A stretch of 64,000 bases of DNA from contig JANQSY010000049.1 in the NCBI GenBank assembly GCA_028279065.1, positions 24,853-88,852 of the forward strand. The letters run 5' to 3'. Below the pieces are notes generated by a model, which saw only the letters and a list, made by a program, of their open reading frames with translations, was not told the origin of the DNA and searched no databases. This document shows, in pieces, positions 8,659-17,434 of this stretch (position 1 is the first letter of the stretch; each line of letters opens with the position of its first letter). Made by a program: the position numbers and the translations under genes. This DNA comes from Cytophagales bacterium. Its GTDB lineage: Bacteria; Bacteroidota; Bacteroidia; Cytophagales; CCMP332.

Positions 8659-10569
8659 TTATTTGGTTTTAGATGAAAATCTTAGTGAAATGCCGAGCTC
8701 AAAATTTTGCAAAGGCATGGCTCTTTCAGCTACAATCTGATAGCTGTTTGAGAATAAATTGTTTATTTCTGCATTGAATTTGAGAGTATGGGTTCTCAAT
8801 CTGATTGCATATTCCATTCTAATTGAGGTTAGCCAAAAGGGATTAAGCCACTCACTATTATCGGAACTGGTAAACCTGTACCCTGTATAGGATTGGATTA
8901 CGGAAAAGACTACATTTTTTGCGCTTATGTAGAATTTTCCGGACCCGTTGTATCGGGGAGTATAGATAATCTGTTTTCCTACTGATGCGTCTCCCTCAAC
9001 CTTTGATCTTTGGTTCGTTGCCAATACATAATTGGTCAATACCTGCAGACCGATTTCCTTGCGGTTTCTTGAGAATGCGATATTAGTTGTTGTCTCAAGC
9101 CCCCTGCTCCAAACCTCAACCAAATTTTGAGGGGTCCAGTAGCTTTGTGATGGCAGCCAGATTATTTGATCCTTAACCTGTCTGGAGAAACCAGTAGCCT
9201 CAAGTCTTATATTCCATTCTTTGTTACTCTGAAAAATCTCTGCTGCGACTCCTGATTCAATAGAATAACCTCGTTCAGGTTTCAAGTCGGGGTTTCCTCC
9301 CGGTTGCCAAAAAAGATCATTGAGAGTAGGTACTCGGTAAACCCTTGATCCGTTTAAATAAAGCTTAAGCCAAGGACTGATATTCCACTTTCCACTTACA
9401 CCATAGGTAAAGGGTATCTTTTCACTCCCATTATCCACATATTCCTGTCGGAAATAGGTGGTTGCAGCAAGCCGAGCATCTTTGTTTTGAATTGAGTAGG
9501 ATCCGAAAACCGAGATGCGATTTTGATGCGCATCTTCCTTATAAGAATCTGCCTTTGCATAAGCAAATGTTCCATTTATACCTGCCTGAATCGAGTGGCT
9601 TCGATTGAAATGCAAGTCCCTATTTGACTCAAGTATGAATGTATTAGACCTGTTATTGGAAACCAGATCACCGGTAGGATTTTGATATTGAAGTAATTCC
9701 TGAAAAAAGGCTGCTTTTGTTTCATACCTTCCATTTTTTCGATTCCAATTCCATGTGGCCATTATCCTGTTAGTCAAATCCTCTTGTTCCGAATTATTAT
9801 CCTCTTCAAGAAGGGTTGGAGGTATTTCCCTCTGGGTCCTTTGTAGCCAGTAATCAAGTTTTATCATATGACCACCAATAATTTCCTTCCCAACCGAAGC
9901 TATCAAGCCACTATTTTTGTATGAAGCATTTACCTGTCTTTCACGAACAATTTCAGATCTAATGCTACCCTGTTGGATTGGAAAGTTATTTTCCGCAAAC
10001 TGGTTAAAAACCGAAAGGGAGGTTTGCCAGGTGTTCTTTTTCAGATTTAATTCTACCCCTTGAGTGAATTTTCCAAAACTTCCAGCACCAAGATGAATTT
10101 CAATGTTGTCTGAGTCACCTGTCTTGCTGTTCAATAGAATTGCGCCTGTCACGGCCCCACTTCCCCAGGAGGTAGAAGCACCACCATATTGGAGTTTAAC
10201 ATCCCGGATGAGGCTCAAAGGGATTAAGGCCATGTCCGGAGTTCCATTCATTGGATTTGTAATGTTCAATCCGTTCCAAATCAGTGGCGTTTGATTTGCA
10301 TTTCCTCCTCTAAATGATGTTGTAGATAGTGTTCCCGGTCCGTAGCTTTTGATAAAAACAGGACTGCGTTCCATCAGCAACTCCCCTACATTATCGCTGA
10401 ACCTTGATAATAAATCCGTGGAATCAAATTCCTGGAATTTCACCCCATTGGAAAACCCTTCAATTCGACTGCTCAGTATTACTACTTCCTCCAGAGTCAG
10501 GGAATCTGACTGGGCGGACAAACAATTTGAGACCGCATAAAAAAACAAAAGGCCAAAAAATTTATTCAT
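8659..10569 (-). CDS. btuB: TonB-dependent vitamin B12 receptor, BtuB-like
   Basis: I chose the ATG at 10569 (636 aa) because it opens a signal peptide (MNKFFGLLFFYAVSNCLSAQ); the ATG at 10605 adds a non-signal-like leader. A TonB box-like LTLEEVVIL follows, then the plug domain (LLMERSPVFIKSYGPGTLSTTS, FRGG, WNGLNITNPMNG, YGGASTSWGSGAVTG) and a 22-strand-type barrel with VYRVPTLNDLFWQPGGNPDLKPE. The chain ends FELGISLRFSSKTK, with an aromatic residue several positions from the end. Specificity for cobalamin is inferred from the riboswitch just upstream and from the plug resemblance to BtuB. It is the first gene of the island. Energy comes from TonB-ExbBD encoded elsewhere. Confidence 0.88.
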   Translation of the reverse strand: MNKFFGLLFFYAVSNCLSAQSDSLTLEEVVILSSRIEGFSNGVKFQEFDSTDLLSRFSDNVGELLMERSPVFIKSYGPGTLSTTSFRGGNANQTPLIWNGLNITNPMNGTPDMALIPLSLIRDVKLQYGGASTSWGSGAVTGAILLNSKTGDSDNIEIHLGAGSFGKFTQGVELNLKKNTWQTSLSVFNQFAENNFPIQQGSIRSEIVRERQVNASYKNSGLIASVGKEIIGGHMIKLDYWLQRTQREIPPTLLEEDNNSEQEDLTNRIMATWNWNRKNGRYETKAAFFQELLQYQNPTGDLVSNNRSNTFILESNRDLHFNRSHSIQAGINGTFAYAKADSYKEDAHQNRISVFGSYSIQNKDARLAATTYFRQEYVDNGSEKIPFTYGVSGKWNISPWLKLYLNGSRVYRVPTLNDLFWQPGGNPDLKPERGYSIESGVAAEIFQSNKEWNIRLEATGFSRQVKDQIIWLPSQSYWTPQNLVEVWSRGLETTTNIAFSRNRKEIGLQVLTNYVLATNQRSKVEGDASVGKQIIYTPRYNGSGKFYISAKNVVFSVIQSYTGYRFTSSDNSEWLNPFWLTSIRMEYAIRLRTHTLKFNAEINNLFSNSYQIVAERAMPLQNFELGISLRFSSKTK

Positions 10570-10647
10570 AAATTTTTTTGGCCTCGGGGGATTTGCAAAG
10601 ATCAAAATGACCCGCAGCTCTTCGCCCGAAAGCCTTTGGATAAAAAC

Positions 10648-10803
10648 TGCGGCAGGTCTCCTGGCTCGTCTGGCGGGCTGGTCTCCTTCCCGAAAAATCA
10701 GTGGATAACGACCAGCCCCAAAAGACTTACAGTTGCGGGGACAGCTCCGGAATGTTCACCGGATTCCCTTTTAATCCTGGCCTTGAAGGCTCAGGAACCA
10801 CGG
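10648..10803 (-). promoter_or_regulatory. Cobalamin (adenosylcobalamin-type) riboswitch
   Basis: Read on the minus strand, the leader shows the conserved series of a cobalamin riboswitch: GGTTCC, AAAGGGAA, GGTGAACATTCCGGAGC, CTGTCCCCGCAACTGTAA, CCACTG, GGGAAGG, and the B12 box AGCCAGGAGACCTGCC (10651-10666). The aptamer lies between the mutS2 stop and the receptor start. Downstream, a hairpin GCTTTCGGGCGAAGAGC (about 10618-10634) and the region up to the ATG probably form the expression platform. No strong U-tract terminator is visible, so control may be translational. This family represses B12 uptake genes when the coenzyme is plentiful. Confidence 0.96.
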
Positions 10804-10805
10804 CT

Positions 10806-10813
10806 CAAATATA
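10806..10813 (-). promoter_or_regulatory. Promoter -7 element for the B12 operon
   Basis: On the minus strand TATATTTG matches the Bacteroidota -7 consensus TAnnTTTG exactly. It lies 3 bp downstream of the mutS2 stop codon and 5-8 bp before the first conserved bases of the riboswitch. Transcription would therefore begin almost at the first aptamer nucleotide. The expected TTTG near -33 is poor (GGTT at a suitable distance, inside the mutS2 coding end). Confidence 0.55.
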
Positions 10814-10815
10814 AA

Positions 10816-13176
10816 TCATAACTCGACTATGGTAACCCCATCCCCTCCAAATTGTTCAGATTCAAAATAAAACTTGCGGACCAACCCGGATTGGTTCAAT
10901 AGATCGGAGACAGCTCTCTTAAGATGACCCTCTCCTTTGCCATGAATAACACGGAGTCTTTCTTTCTGATTAACCTCGGCTTCATCAAGAAATCGGATCA
11001 GCTTTTCACTGGCCTCCCCCACTCGCAGTCCTCTAAGATCCAACTGGGGATCAAAAGCATCTTCCGGTCTGATCCTCCTTTTTCCTCTTGATCCCGTTAG
11101 AGATTTGGGAGTTGGACCGTCGGTCACCTCGAGCTGATTGGACTTAACCCTAAGCCTAAGGTTTCCGATCTCTACAATAGCCTCCTTCCCATCGATCTCG
11201 GTAAGCTTTCCAGTGTTATCAGAATCCTTGAGCTTTACCCATTTTCCAATCTCCAAAGGCATGCCTTTTTTCTCTTGTTTGGGTGTTTCAGGGATAGATG
11301 GCTTTGCTTTTTCCTTGAATGAATCAAGCTCTTGTCTTAGAGTCTTTGTGACTTTAGGGTCAGCTTCTGCTTCCTTTATCTTTCTTATTGTTTCTTCGAT
11401 CCTTTTGTTCGCCGTCTTTAGGATCTCCTGGGCTTCAATTTTTGATCTGTTTAGGATCTCTTTCTTTTCAGCCTTAATACCGGAATACTTTTCTTCCAAT
11501 TCTTCGCGAAGCTGATTCACCTTTTCATTTTCCTTTTTCAGCTTTCTTTTCAGCTCCTCCAGTTCCATACTTTTTTCCTGGGTTTCCAAAAGGAGTTGAT
11601 CAAAGGCCATGAAGTCCTCGCCGGCGATGGATCTTGCCTTTTTAAGAACTTTTTCAGGGATCCCAGAGCGTTTTGCGATCTCAAGTGCGAATGAACTTCC
11701 CGCCTGACCCCGAGATAATTCAAAGGTCGGTTTCATTTTTCCCCGGTCAAAAAGCATGGCTGCATTTTGGATCCCATCTTCGGTATCAGCAAGCTTCTTT
11801 AGGTTGGGGTAATGGGTGTTTATCACTCCAAAACATTTTTTCTTGTTGAACTCCACCAAAAGAGCCTGACCGATCGCACCTCCGATAAGGGGATCTGTTC
11901 CTGTGCCGAATTCATCGAAAAGCAGAAGAGACCCTAGACCCGCCTCCCTCAAAGCCTGAGTCATTGTTACCATGTGGGAGCTAAAGGTGCTTAGGTCGTT
12001 TTCAATGCTCTGATCATCACCTATATCGACGAAGAAGTTTTCGAATGAACCCATCCAACTTCCCTTTTCAGCAGAGATGGGGAGCCCACATTGGTGCATG
12101 TATTGAAGAAGCCCAACGGTCTTTAGTGCCACGCTCTTCCCTCCGGCATTGGGACCTGAAATGACAAGGATACGGGACTCTTTATCAAGTTGTAAGTTAA
12201 CCGGGATCACAGGCTTCCCCTCTTTCTGATGATTGATCCATAGTAAAGGATGCCTTGCTCCTTTTAGATCGATCCCTCGTTCCTTTGATGCCAGGCCAAC
12301 AAGGCCTTCTAAATCCTGGCCCAGAAATGCCTTTGCCCTGATAAAATCCAGGTTTCCAACCAACTCGCAGATCCCCAACAATCCGCTTTCATTATTCCTG
12401 CATTCATCGGTAAGTTCTTTCAGTATCCTGATGATCTCCTCTTTCTCCTCCTGCTGGAGATCCATTAGCTCATTATTGAGTGCAAAGGTTTCTTTTGGCT
12501 CCACGAAAGCTGTCTGCCCTGAACCTGAATAGTCCATAACAAAGCCTCCAACCGCCCTTTTGAATGCTACCTGAAGGGGGATGACAAACCTCCCATTTCT
12601 CAAGGACCATTCTGCTTCATCGTTTGCAAATCCCTTTTTCTTTGCATCGGAAAGCGCTCTTGAGATCATAGAACGGATCTTTTCCTTCAGTCGAGTGGTC
12701 TTTTTTCGGATCCGTGAAAGCGCATCTGAAGCCTTGGATCTTATCAGCCCATGTTCATCTATGGTTTCATCCAAACGATATTGTAGGTAAGATGGGAAGT
12801 CCACGTCCAACATCAAGGGTTCCAGTGCCAAGAGTTCTTCTTCATGCTGCTTGAAGCAGTTCTTCCACTCCTCATAGATGTTCATTAGAGATTTAAGGAG
12901 AGATAGCTCCTCCTCTATCAGGTAGGAATCCTTGATCCTAAGTTTCTTAAAGATCTGGGCAGGATCGTCATAGTCAGGCTGGGTCGGGGCCTCCATTTTA
13001 TCTACTAAAACCATCATTTCCTTCAACTCATCAAGGCGATCTGCGATAAGTTCCTGATCTATCATCAGTCCTAAACTCTCCACCCTTTCCTCTCCTAATT
13101 TGCCTCTGCAGTGATTCTTTAGGATTTCCCGGATCTGATCGAACTCAAGTTTTTTCTCCAGCCTGCTACTGACCAT
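10816..13176 (-). CDS. mutS2: MutS2 endonuclease/ATPase with Smr domain
   Basis: It encodes 786 residues, the normal MutS2 length. The order is a MutS-like core (about 1-300), a Walker A motif GPNAGGKS near residue 345, DDQSIENDLSTFSSHM and FDEFGTGTDP (Walker B region), then THYPNLKKLA. A long charged coiled coil (about 520-640) follows, a KOW-like GKWVKLKDSDNTGKL segment, and a C-terminal Smr domain with LDLRGLRVGEA and VIHGKGEG. MutS2 acts on recombination intermediates and, in some bacteria, on collided ribosomes through Smr. The 3' end carries the promoter of the B12 operon. The gene stands alone, divergent from the PLP enzyme gene. Confidence 0.96.
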   Translation of the reverse strand: MVSSRLEKKLEFDQIREILKNHCRGKLGEERVESLGLMIDQELIADRLDELKEMMVLVDKMEAPTQPDYDDPAQIFKKLRIKDSYLIEEELSLLKSLMNIYEEWKNCFKQHEEELLALEPLMLDVDFPSYLQYRLDETIDEHGLIRSKASDALSRIRKKTTRLKEKIRSMISRALSDAKKKGFANDEAEWSLRNGRFVIPLQVAFKRAVGGFVMDYSGSGQTAFVEPKETFALNNELMDLQQEEKEEIIRILKELTDECRNNESGLLGICELVGNLDFIRAKAFLGQDLEGLVGLASKERGIDLKGARHPLLWINHQKEGKPVIPVNLQLDKESRILVISGPNAGGKSVALKTVGLLQYMHQCGLPISAEKGSWMGSFENFFVDIGDDQSIENDLSTFSSHMVTMTQALREAGLGSLLLFDEFGTGTDPLIGGAIGQALLVEFNKKKCFGVINTHYPNLKKLADTEDGIQNAAMLFDRGKMKPTFELSRGQAGSSFALEIAKRSGIPEKVLKKARSIAGEDFMAFDQLLLETQEKSMELEELKRKLKKENEKVNQLREELEEKYSGIKAEKKEILNRSKIEAQEILKTANKRIEETIRKIKEAEADPKVTKTLRQELDSFKEKAKPSIPETPKQEKKGMPLEIGKWVKLKDSDNTGKLTEIDGKEAIVEIGNLRLRVKSNQLEVTDGPTPKSLTGSRGKRRIRPEDAFDPQLDLRGLRVGEASEKLIRFLDEAEVNQKERLRVIHGKGEGHLKRAVSDLLNQSGLVRKFYFESEQFGGDGVTIVEL

Positions 13177-13265
13177 ATGTGCTGCGAATATGTTTTAGTA
13201 CAATACGCGAATTAAGTACAATCCAACAGAATTGGTAATTTCAACCTTAACAATAAATCCCTCTA

Positions 13266-14522
13266 ATGGCTGGAAAAAAGTTAAGTCCTGAAAGTCAGAT
13301 GATCCCGCACCAGGTAAATCCTGAATGGTACCTAAAATCGATAAAAGAGCCCATTTTTCAGACCTCTACCTATAAGTTTGACACGGCGGAGGAGGGAGAA
13401 AAATTCTTTCAAAGGGTTTATGGGGGAAAGGAGCACGCAACAGGGGATCGAACCAAGCTTATTTACTCAAGGTTCACCTATCCAAACCTGATCTCTTTGG
13501 AGTCCAAATTCAAACATTGGGATCATGGAGAGGATTGCGCTTTTTTCAATACTGGGATGGCTGCGATCAGCACGGTTTTCTTCAGCATTCTCAAGCCCGG
13601 CGACCTGATCCTGAAAAGTGAACCTATATATGGAGGAAGTGATAGCTTCATTAAAGGGTTCCTGAAATCCTACGGGATCGAACACGTCCCTTTCTCCCCA
13701 AAAGACTCGATGCCAAGGATCCTCAAAAGAATTGCAGGGGCAAAAAAGAAGATCAAAATGGCTTTCATAGAGACCCCTTGTAATCCAACAAACGATCTGA
13801 TCGATATTCAAATGATCTCTGAAATATGCGATGGGTTCTCCAGGGGCAAGGATACGGTCCCATTGGTTGTGGATAATACCTTTCTAGGGCCAGTTGGGCA
13901 AAGGCCTGCAGATCATGGAGCAGATCTGACCGTCTATTCGGCAAGCAAATATATCGGCGGGCATGGTGACCTTGTAGCAGGTGTGGTCTCTGGGAAAATG
14001 AACCTGATCCAGGATATCAAGGCCTTAAGGTATTCTTTGGGAAATATGGTTGAGCCTAATACCGCATGGCTCCTGAATCGAAGCCTGGAAACTCTGAAAC
14101 TGCGGATGGACAGACAATGTGAAAGTGCCGAACTTATCGCAGATTATTTGGACTCTCATTCAGGTATAGAAAAGGTCAAATACCTGGGACTCAAAAAGAA
14201 CCTCAGCAAAAAAGAGCTACAAATAGCTAATAATCAATGTCTTACAAATGGTGCGATGATCTCCTTTGAGCTTAAGGGTGGAAAACCCAAGGCTTTTAAG
14301 TTCCTGAACAGCTTGTCTGTGATCAGGCTTGCAGTAAGCCTTGGAGGAACGGAAAGCAATGCCTCGCATCCATGGACAATGAGTCATTCGAATGTGAAGG
14401 AAAAAGACCGGAAAAAATGGGGAATCACTCCTGGCCTTGTCAGGCTTTCAGTGGGTGTTGAAGATCCTACGGATCTGATCAGAGACATAAAAAAATCCCT
14501 TGCGAAGGCTGGGATTGATTAA
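13266..14522 (+). CDS. PLP-dependent Cys/Met metabolism enzyme (cystathionine synthase/lyase or methionine gamma-lyase type)
   Basis: It encodes 418 residues of the Cys_Met_Meta_PP family. Visible landmarks are PIFQTSTYKF near the N-terminus, YSRFTYPN, FFNTGMAAIST, EPIYGGSD, ETPCNPTNDLID, VVDNTFLGP and YSASKYIGGHGD, whose Lys forms the Schiff base. LSVGVEDPTDLIRDI closes the fold. The family performs gamma- or beta-replacement and elimination on sulfur amino acids. LGGTESNASHP with the YGG loop is closest to methionine gamma-lyase/cystathionine gamma-lyase types, but the exact reaction cannot be fixed from sequence. The K+ channel gene follows after 29 bp and may be cotranscribed. Confidence 0.88.
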   Translation: MAGKKLSPESQMIPHQVNPEWYLKSIKEPIFQTSTYKFDTAEEGEKFFQRVYGGKEHATGDRTKLIYSRFTYPNLISLESKFKHWDHGEDCAFFNTGMAAISTVFFSILKPGDLILKSEPIYGGSDSFIKGFLKSYGIEHVPFSPKDSMPRILKRIAGAKKKIKMAFIETPCNPTNDLIDIQMISEICDGFSRGKDTVPLVVDNTFLGPVGQRPADHGADLTVYSASKYIGGHGDLVAGVVSGKMNLIQDIKALRYSLGNMVEPNTAWLLNRSLETLKLRMDRQCESAELIADYLDSHSGIEKVKYLGLKKNLSKKELQIANNQCLTNGAMISFELKGGKPKAFKFLNSLSVIRLAVSLGGTESNASHPWTMSHSNVKEKDRKKWGITPGLVRLSVGVEDPTDLIRDIKKSLAKAGID

Positions 14523-14551
14523 ATTAGGCTTCCAGACCCCATAGGGAGAAA

Positions 14552-15316
14552 ATGAGAGATCTACGCCAAAGGGCTTATAGGGTTGTAGAACCCAGTGCTT
14601 CGATGAAGGACCCGAATTTTGCCTTCGATGTCCTGATCATAGTCCTTATTCTCCTGAACGTAGTGGCCATTATTCTGGAATCGGTTCCGGAGTTTTATGA
14701 CAGCCATGGTCCTCTTTTCTTCTACTTTGAGATCTTCTCTGTCTTCGTTTTCACAATTGAGTACCTTCTGAGGCTTTGGACCATAGTTGAAAAAGTCGGG
14801 TTTCAAGATCCCGTAAAAGGCCGAATAAAGTGGATGATCAGGCCCATCGCGCTGATCGATCTATTTGCGATACTGCCCTTTTATCTGCCATTCATTGGTG
14901 TTGACCTAAGGTTCCTCAGGATCTTCAGGACCCTTCGGATCATCAGGATCTTCAAGATCGCCAGATATACATCTGCATTCGACCTTATTAAAAGGGTATT
15001 CAGGGAAAAGAAAGAGGAAATCCTCATATCGGTGCTTTTCATTTTCGTGCTTCTTATAGTGGTTTCTACCCTGGTATACTATGCGGAACGGGAAGCTCAA
15101 CCCGAGGACTTTGGAACCATCCCCAGGGCTCTTTGGTGGGGGATTATTACTCTATCAACCGTGGGCTATGGGGATGCGATCCCCGTGACTACCATGGGCA
15201 AGATCCTGGGAGGGATCATTTCGCTACTTGGCATCGGACTATTTGCCTTGCCCACCGGAATTCTTGCTTCGGGGTTTTCCGAGGAGATCGGGAAACGGAA
15301 GCAAGGGCCTGATTGA
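14552..15316 (+). CDS. Voltage-gated potassium channel
   Basis: It encodes 254 residues with a six-helix Kv layout. S1 starts near residue 24 (VLIIVLILLNVVAIILES). An S4 voltage sensor has Arg/Lys at every third position (LRFLRIFRTLRIIRIFKIAR, about 115-135). S5 follows, then a pore helix and the selectivity filter TVGYGD (residues 203-208), and S6 (ILGGIISLLGIGLFALPTGILASGF) ends the chain. It should be an inner-membrane tetramer conducting K+. There is no C-terminal cyclic-nucleotide or RCK domain. The gene is 29 bp after the PLP enzyme gene. Confidence 0.93.
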   Translation: MRDLRQRAYRVVEPSASMKDPNFAFDVLIIVLILLNVVAIILESVPEFYDSHGPLFFYFEIFSVFVFTIEYLLRLWTIVEKVGFQDPVKGRIKWMIRPIALIDLFAILPFYLPFIGVDLRFLRIFRTLRIIRIFKIARYTSAFDLIKRVFREKKEEILISVLFIFVLLIVVSTLVYYAEREAQPEDFGTIPRALWWGIITLSTVGYGDAIPVTTMGKILGGIISLLGIGLFALPTGILASGFSEEIGKRKQGPD

Positions 15317-15392
15317 TTCCTGAACCAAGTGGTTCAGGTATTGCTCTCACTCAGTTGTTTGTCCACAGCATTAATTAAGCAAGAAATAGGAA

Positions 15393-15428
15393 TTTTTGTT
15401 CACTGATACTTGTTTTTGACTTAATTTG
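15393..15428 (+). promoter_or_regulatory. Possible promoter of the Lol-like operon
   Basis: TTTTTG (15393-15398) and TTAATTTG (15421-15428) are 22 bp apart. They resemble the Bacteroidota TTTG/TAnnTTTG promoter with one mismatch in the -7 box. The spacer and position, 24 bp before the ATG at 15452, fit, but the match is imperfect. Confidence 0.35.
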
Positions 15429-15451
15429 CCACCTGCAAAGAATCACTATTG

Positions 15452-16207
15452 ATGAAGCAATTATTTGCTGTTTCCGTTTCTCTGATTCTCCTCTCCTCAA
15501 CATACCTTTTCTCCCAAGACCTTACCGCAGTCCAGATCGTCCAGAAGTCCATTGACCTGATCAATGGAAAGACCAATAAGGGCGAAACCCAAATGACCAT
15601 AGTGCGGCCGAAATATGAGAGGGCCATATCTATGAAAAGCTGGAGTGTGGGCTCAGATTATTTCATGATCTACATTACCGAACCGGCAAGGGATAAGGGC
15701 CAGGTTTTTATGAAACGAAGCAAGGACATGTGGAATTGGATGCCCTCTGTGAGCAGGATGATCAAGATACCAAGCTCCATGATGGCTCAAAGCTGGATGG
15801 GTTCGGATTTCACCAACGATGATCTGGTAAAAATGAATAGCCTGGAGAAGGACTACACTCAAAGTATCCTGGCAGAAGAAGAGGTCTCAGGACTTCCATG
15901 CTATAAGATAGAATTAATACCAAGGCCTGAGTCGGCAGTGGTTTGGGGAAAGGTGGTCATATGGATAGCCAAGGAACATTGGTACCAGATGAAAAGCGAG
16001 TTCTATGATGAAGATATGGAGATCGTGAACAGAATGGAGGCTTCAGAGATCACCCAGTTCGGAGACCGAAAACTTCCGGCTAAACTGGTGATGACCCCAG
16101 TGAACAAACGAGGCCAACAGACTATCATATTTACCAAAAGCATGGAGTTCGACGTTGACATTGACGAATCATTCTTTTCTCAACAAAACATGAAAAAGAT
16201 CCGATAG
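15452..16207 (+). CDS. LolA-like outer-membrane lipoprotein-sorting protein
   Basis: I chose the ATG at 15452 (251 aa); a TTG one codon upstream is possible. The signal peptide is KQLFAVSVSLILLSSTYLFSQ. The mature protein fits the LolA_like family (PF17131 type): VQKSIDLINGKTNKGETQMTI, RPKYERAISMKSWSVG, ITEPARDKGQVFM, MWNWMPSVSRMIKIPSSMM, MGSDFTNDDLVK and FSQQNMKKI at the end. Such proteins are periplasmic beta-half-barrel carriers for lipids or lipoproteins. The FtsX permease gene begins directly after the stop codon. It probably shuttles a substrate released by the two permeases; the cargo is unknown. Confidence 0.87.
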   Translation: MKQLFAVSVSLILLSSTYLFSQDLTAVQIVQKSIDLINGKTNKGETQMTIVRPKYERAISMKSWSVGSDYFMIYITEPARDKGQVFMKRSKDMWNWMPSVSRMIKIPSSMMAQSWMGSDFTNDDLVKMNSLEKDYTQSILAEEEVSGLPCYKIELIPRPESAVVWGKVVIWIAKEHWYQMKSEFYDEDMEIVNRMEASEITQFGDRKLPAKLVMTPVNKRGQQTIIFTKSMEFDVDIDESFFSQQNMKKIR

Positions 16208-17434
16208 GTGAAGAAGATCTTCATACTTGCCTGGAGAAACCTTTGGAGAAATAAGAAAAGAACTGCCATAACACTTGCCTCGATCACCTTTGCTGTGATC
16301 ATTGCCACATTCATGAGAGGTATGCAGTTGGGGAGCTATGAGAAAATGCTGAATGATGCCATGAGGTCAACTTCAGGGCATTTGGGCATCATGGGAAAGG
16401 ATTATTGGGATGATAAATCATTGATCAATTCAATGCCGATAGACGATGAATTGGGTGCCATCCTGGAAAAAAATGATCTTGTTCAGATCACGATCCCAAA
16501 GATCACTTCAGGGTGTCTTGCCTCGTTCGGGGACGCAACAAGGGGCGTAATGGTATTGGGCGTTGATCCGGAAAAGGAGGATTTCCAATCCGGAATGAAA
16601 AACAAAATGCTCGAGGGTGAATTTCTCAACTCGGATCATTCCATCGTGATAGGAAAAGATCTTGCCAAATACCTAAAGGCGGGTATTGGTGACAGCGTTG
16701 TCCTTCTGGGCCAGGGTTACCAGGGCGTTACAGCAGCTGGACTATATCCTATCACCGGGATCTTTTCACATCCTCTTGGTCAATTGAACAAAAGAGTGGT
16801 TTATATCACCATTCCTACGGCAGAAGAACTTTTCTTCATGTATGGCAGGCTTTCTTCCAACTCAATAATCCTACATGACTATACCGACGAGGATAAAATA
16901 GTTGAGGCGATCGCAGAGAAATTAGACACCGGGCTTTACGAAATGAAAGACTGGAGGGTCATGAATAAAGAGATCCTTCAGGGTATCGAATCGGATAATT
17001 TCTTTGGGGTGATCATGATCGGAATCCTTTATATGGTGATCGGGTTCGGGATCTTCGGTACTATCCTTATGATGACCATGGAAAGGAGAAAGGAGTTCTC
17101 TGTTATGATCGCCATAGGAATGAAGAGGAGAAAATTGTTATCGGTGATCATTGTAGAGGCAGTATATATGGCCATCATTGGATCGATCTTGGGTTTGATC
17201 CTGGCATTTCCACTGGTTCTATTCTACCATTTCAATCCGATCGAGTTCACCGGGGATACTGCAGAACTATATTACCAATTGAATATGGAGCCTATCCTTC
17301 CTGTCTCAATCAAACCAGGGTACATGGTATCTCAATTCTTGGTGGTGCTGGTTTTGAGCCTTGTGGCTTCTACCCTGCCCTTAAATACAATATTGAAATT
17401 GGACATAGTAAAAGTGATCAGAGGAAGACAATGA
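16208..17434 (+). CDS. ABC transporter permease, FtsX/LolE-like (first of pair)
   Basis: It encodes 408 residues from a GTG start that immediately follows the upstream TAG, so translation is coupled. It has LAWRNLWRNKKRTAITLASI at the N-terminus (the elbow and first helix typical of LolC/E), a periplasmic domain, and three C-terminal helices with TMERRKEFSVMIAIGMKRRKL, the coupling-helix segment. In LolCDE these subunits pull lipoproteins from the inner membrane. Its partners are the LolA-like carrier, a second permease (4-bp overlap) and an ATPase in the same operon. The substrate is not evident. Confidence 0.88.
   Translation: MKKIFILAWRNLWRNKKRTAITLASITFAVIIATFMRGMQLGSYEKMLNDAMRSTSGHLGIMGKDYWDDKSLINSMPIDDELGAILEKNDLVQITIPKITSGCLASFGDATRGVMVLGVDPEKEDFQSGMKNKMLEGEFLNSDHSIVIGKDLAKYLKAGIGDSVVLLGQGYQGVTAAGLYPITGIFSHPLGQLNKRVVYITIPTAEELFFMYGRLSSNSIILHDYTDEDKIVEAIAEKLDTGLYEMKDWRVMNKEILQGIESDNFFGVIMIGILYMVIGFGIFGTILMMTMERRKEFSVMIAIGMKRRKLLSVIIVEAVYMAIIGSILGLILAFPLVLFYHFNPIEFTGDTAELYYQLNMEPILPVSIKPGYMVSQFLVVLVLSLVASTLPLNTILKLDIVKVIRGRQ

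Noticed and set aside
8659..10569. Siderophore receptor
   Set aside because: The cobalamin riboswitch and B12-type neighbours favour a BtuB role over iron uptake.
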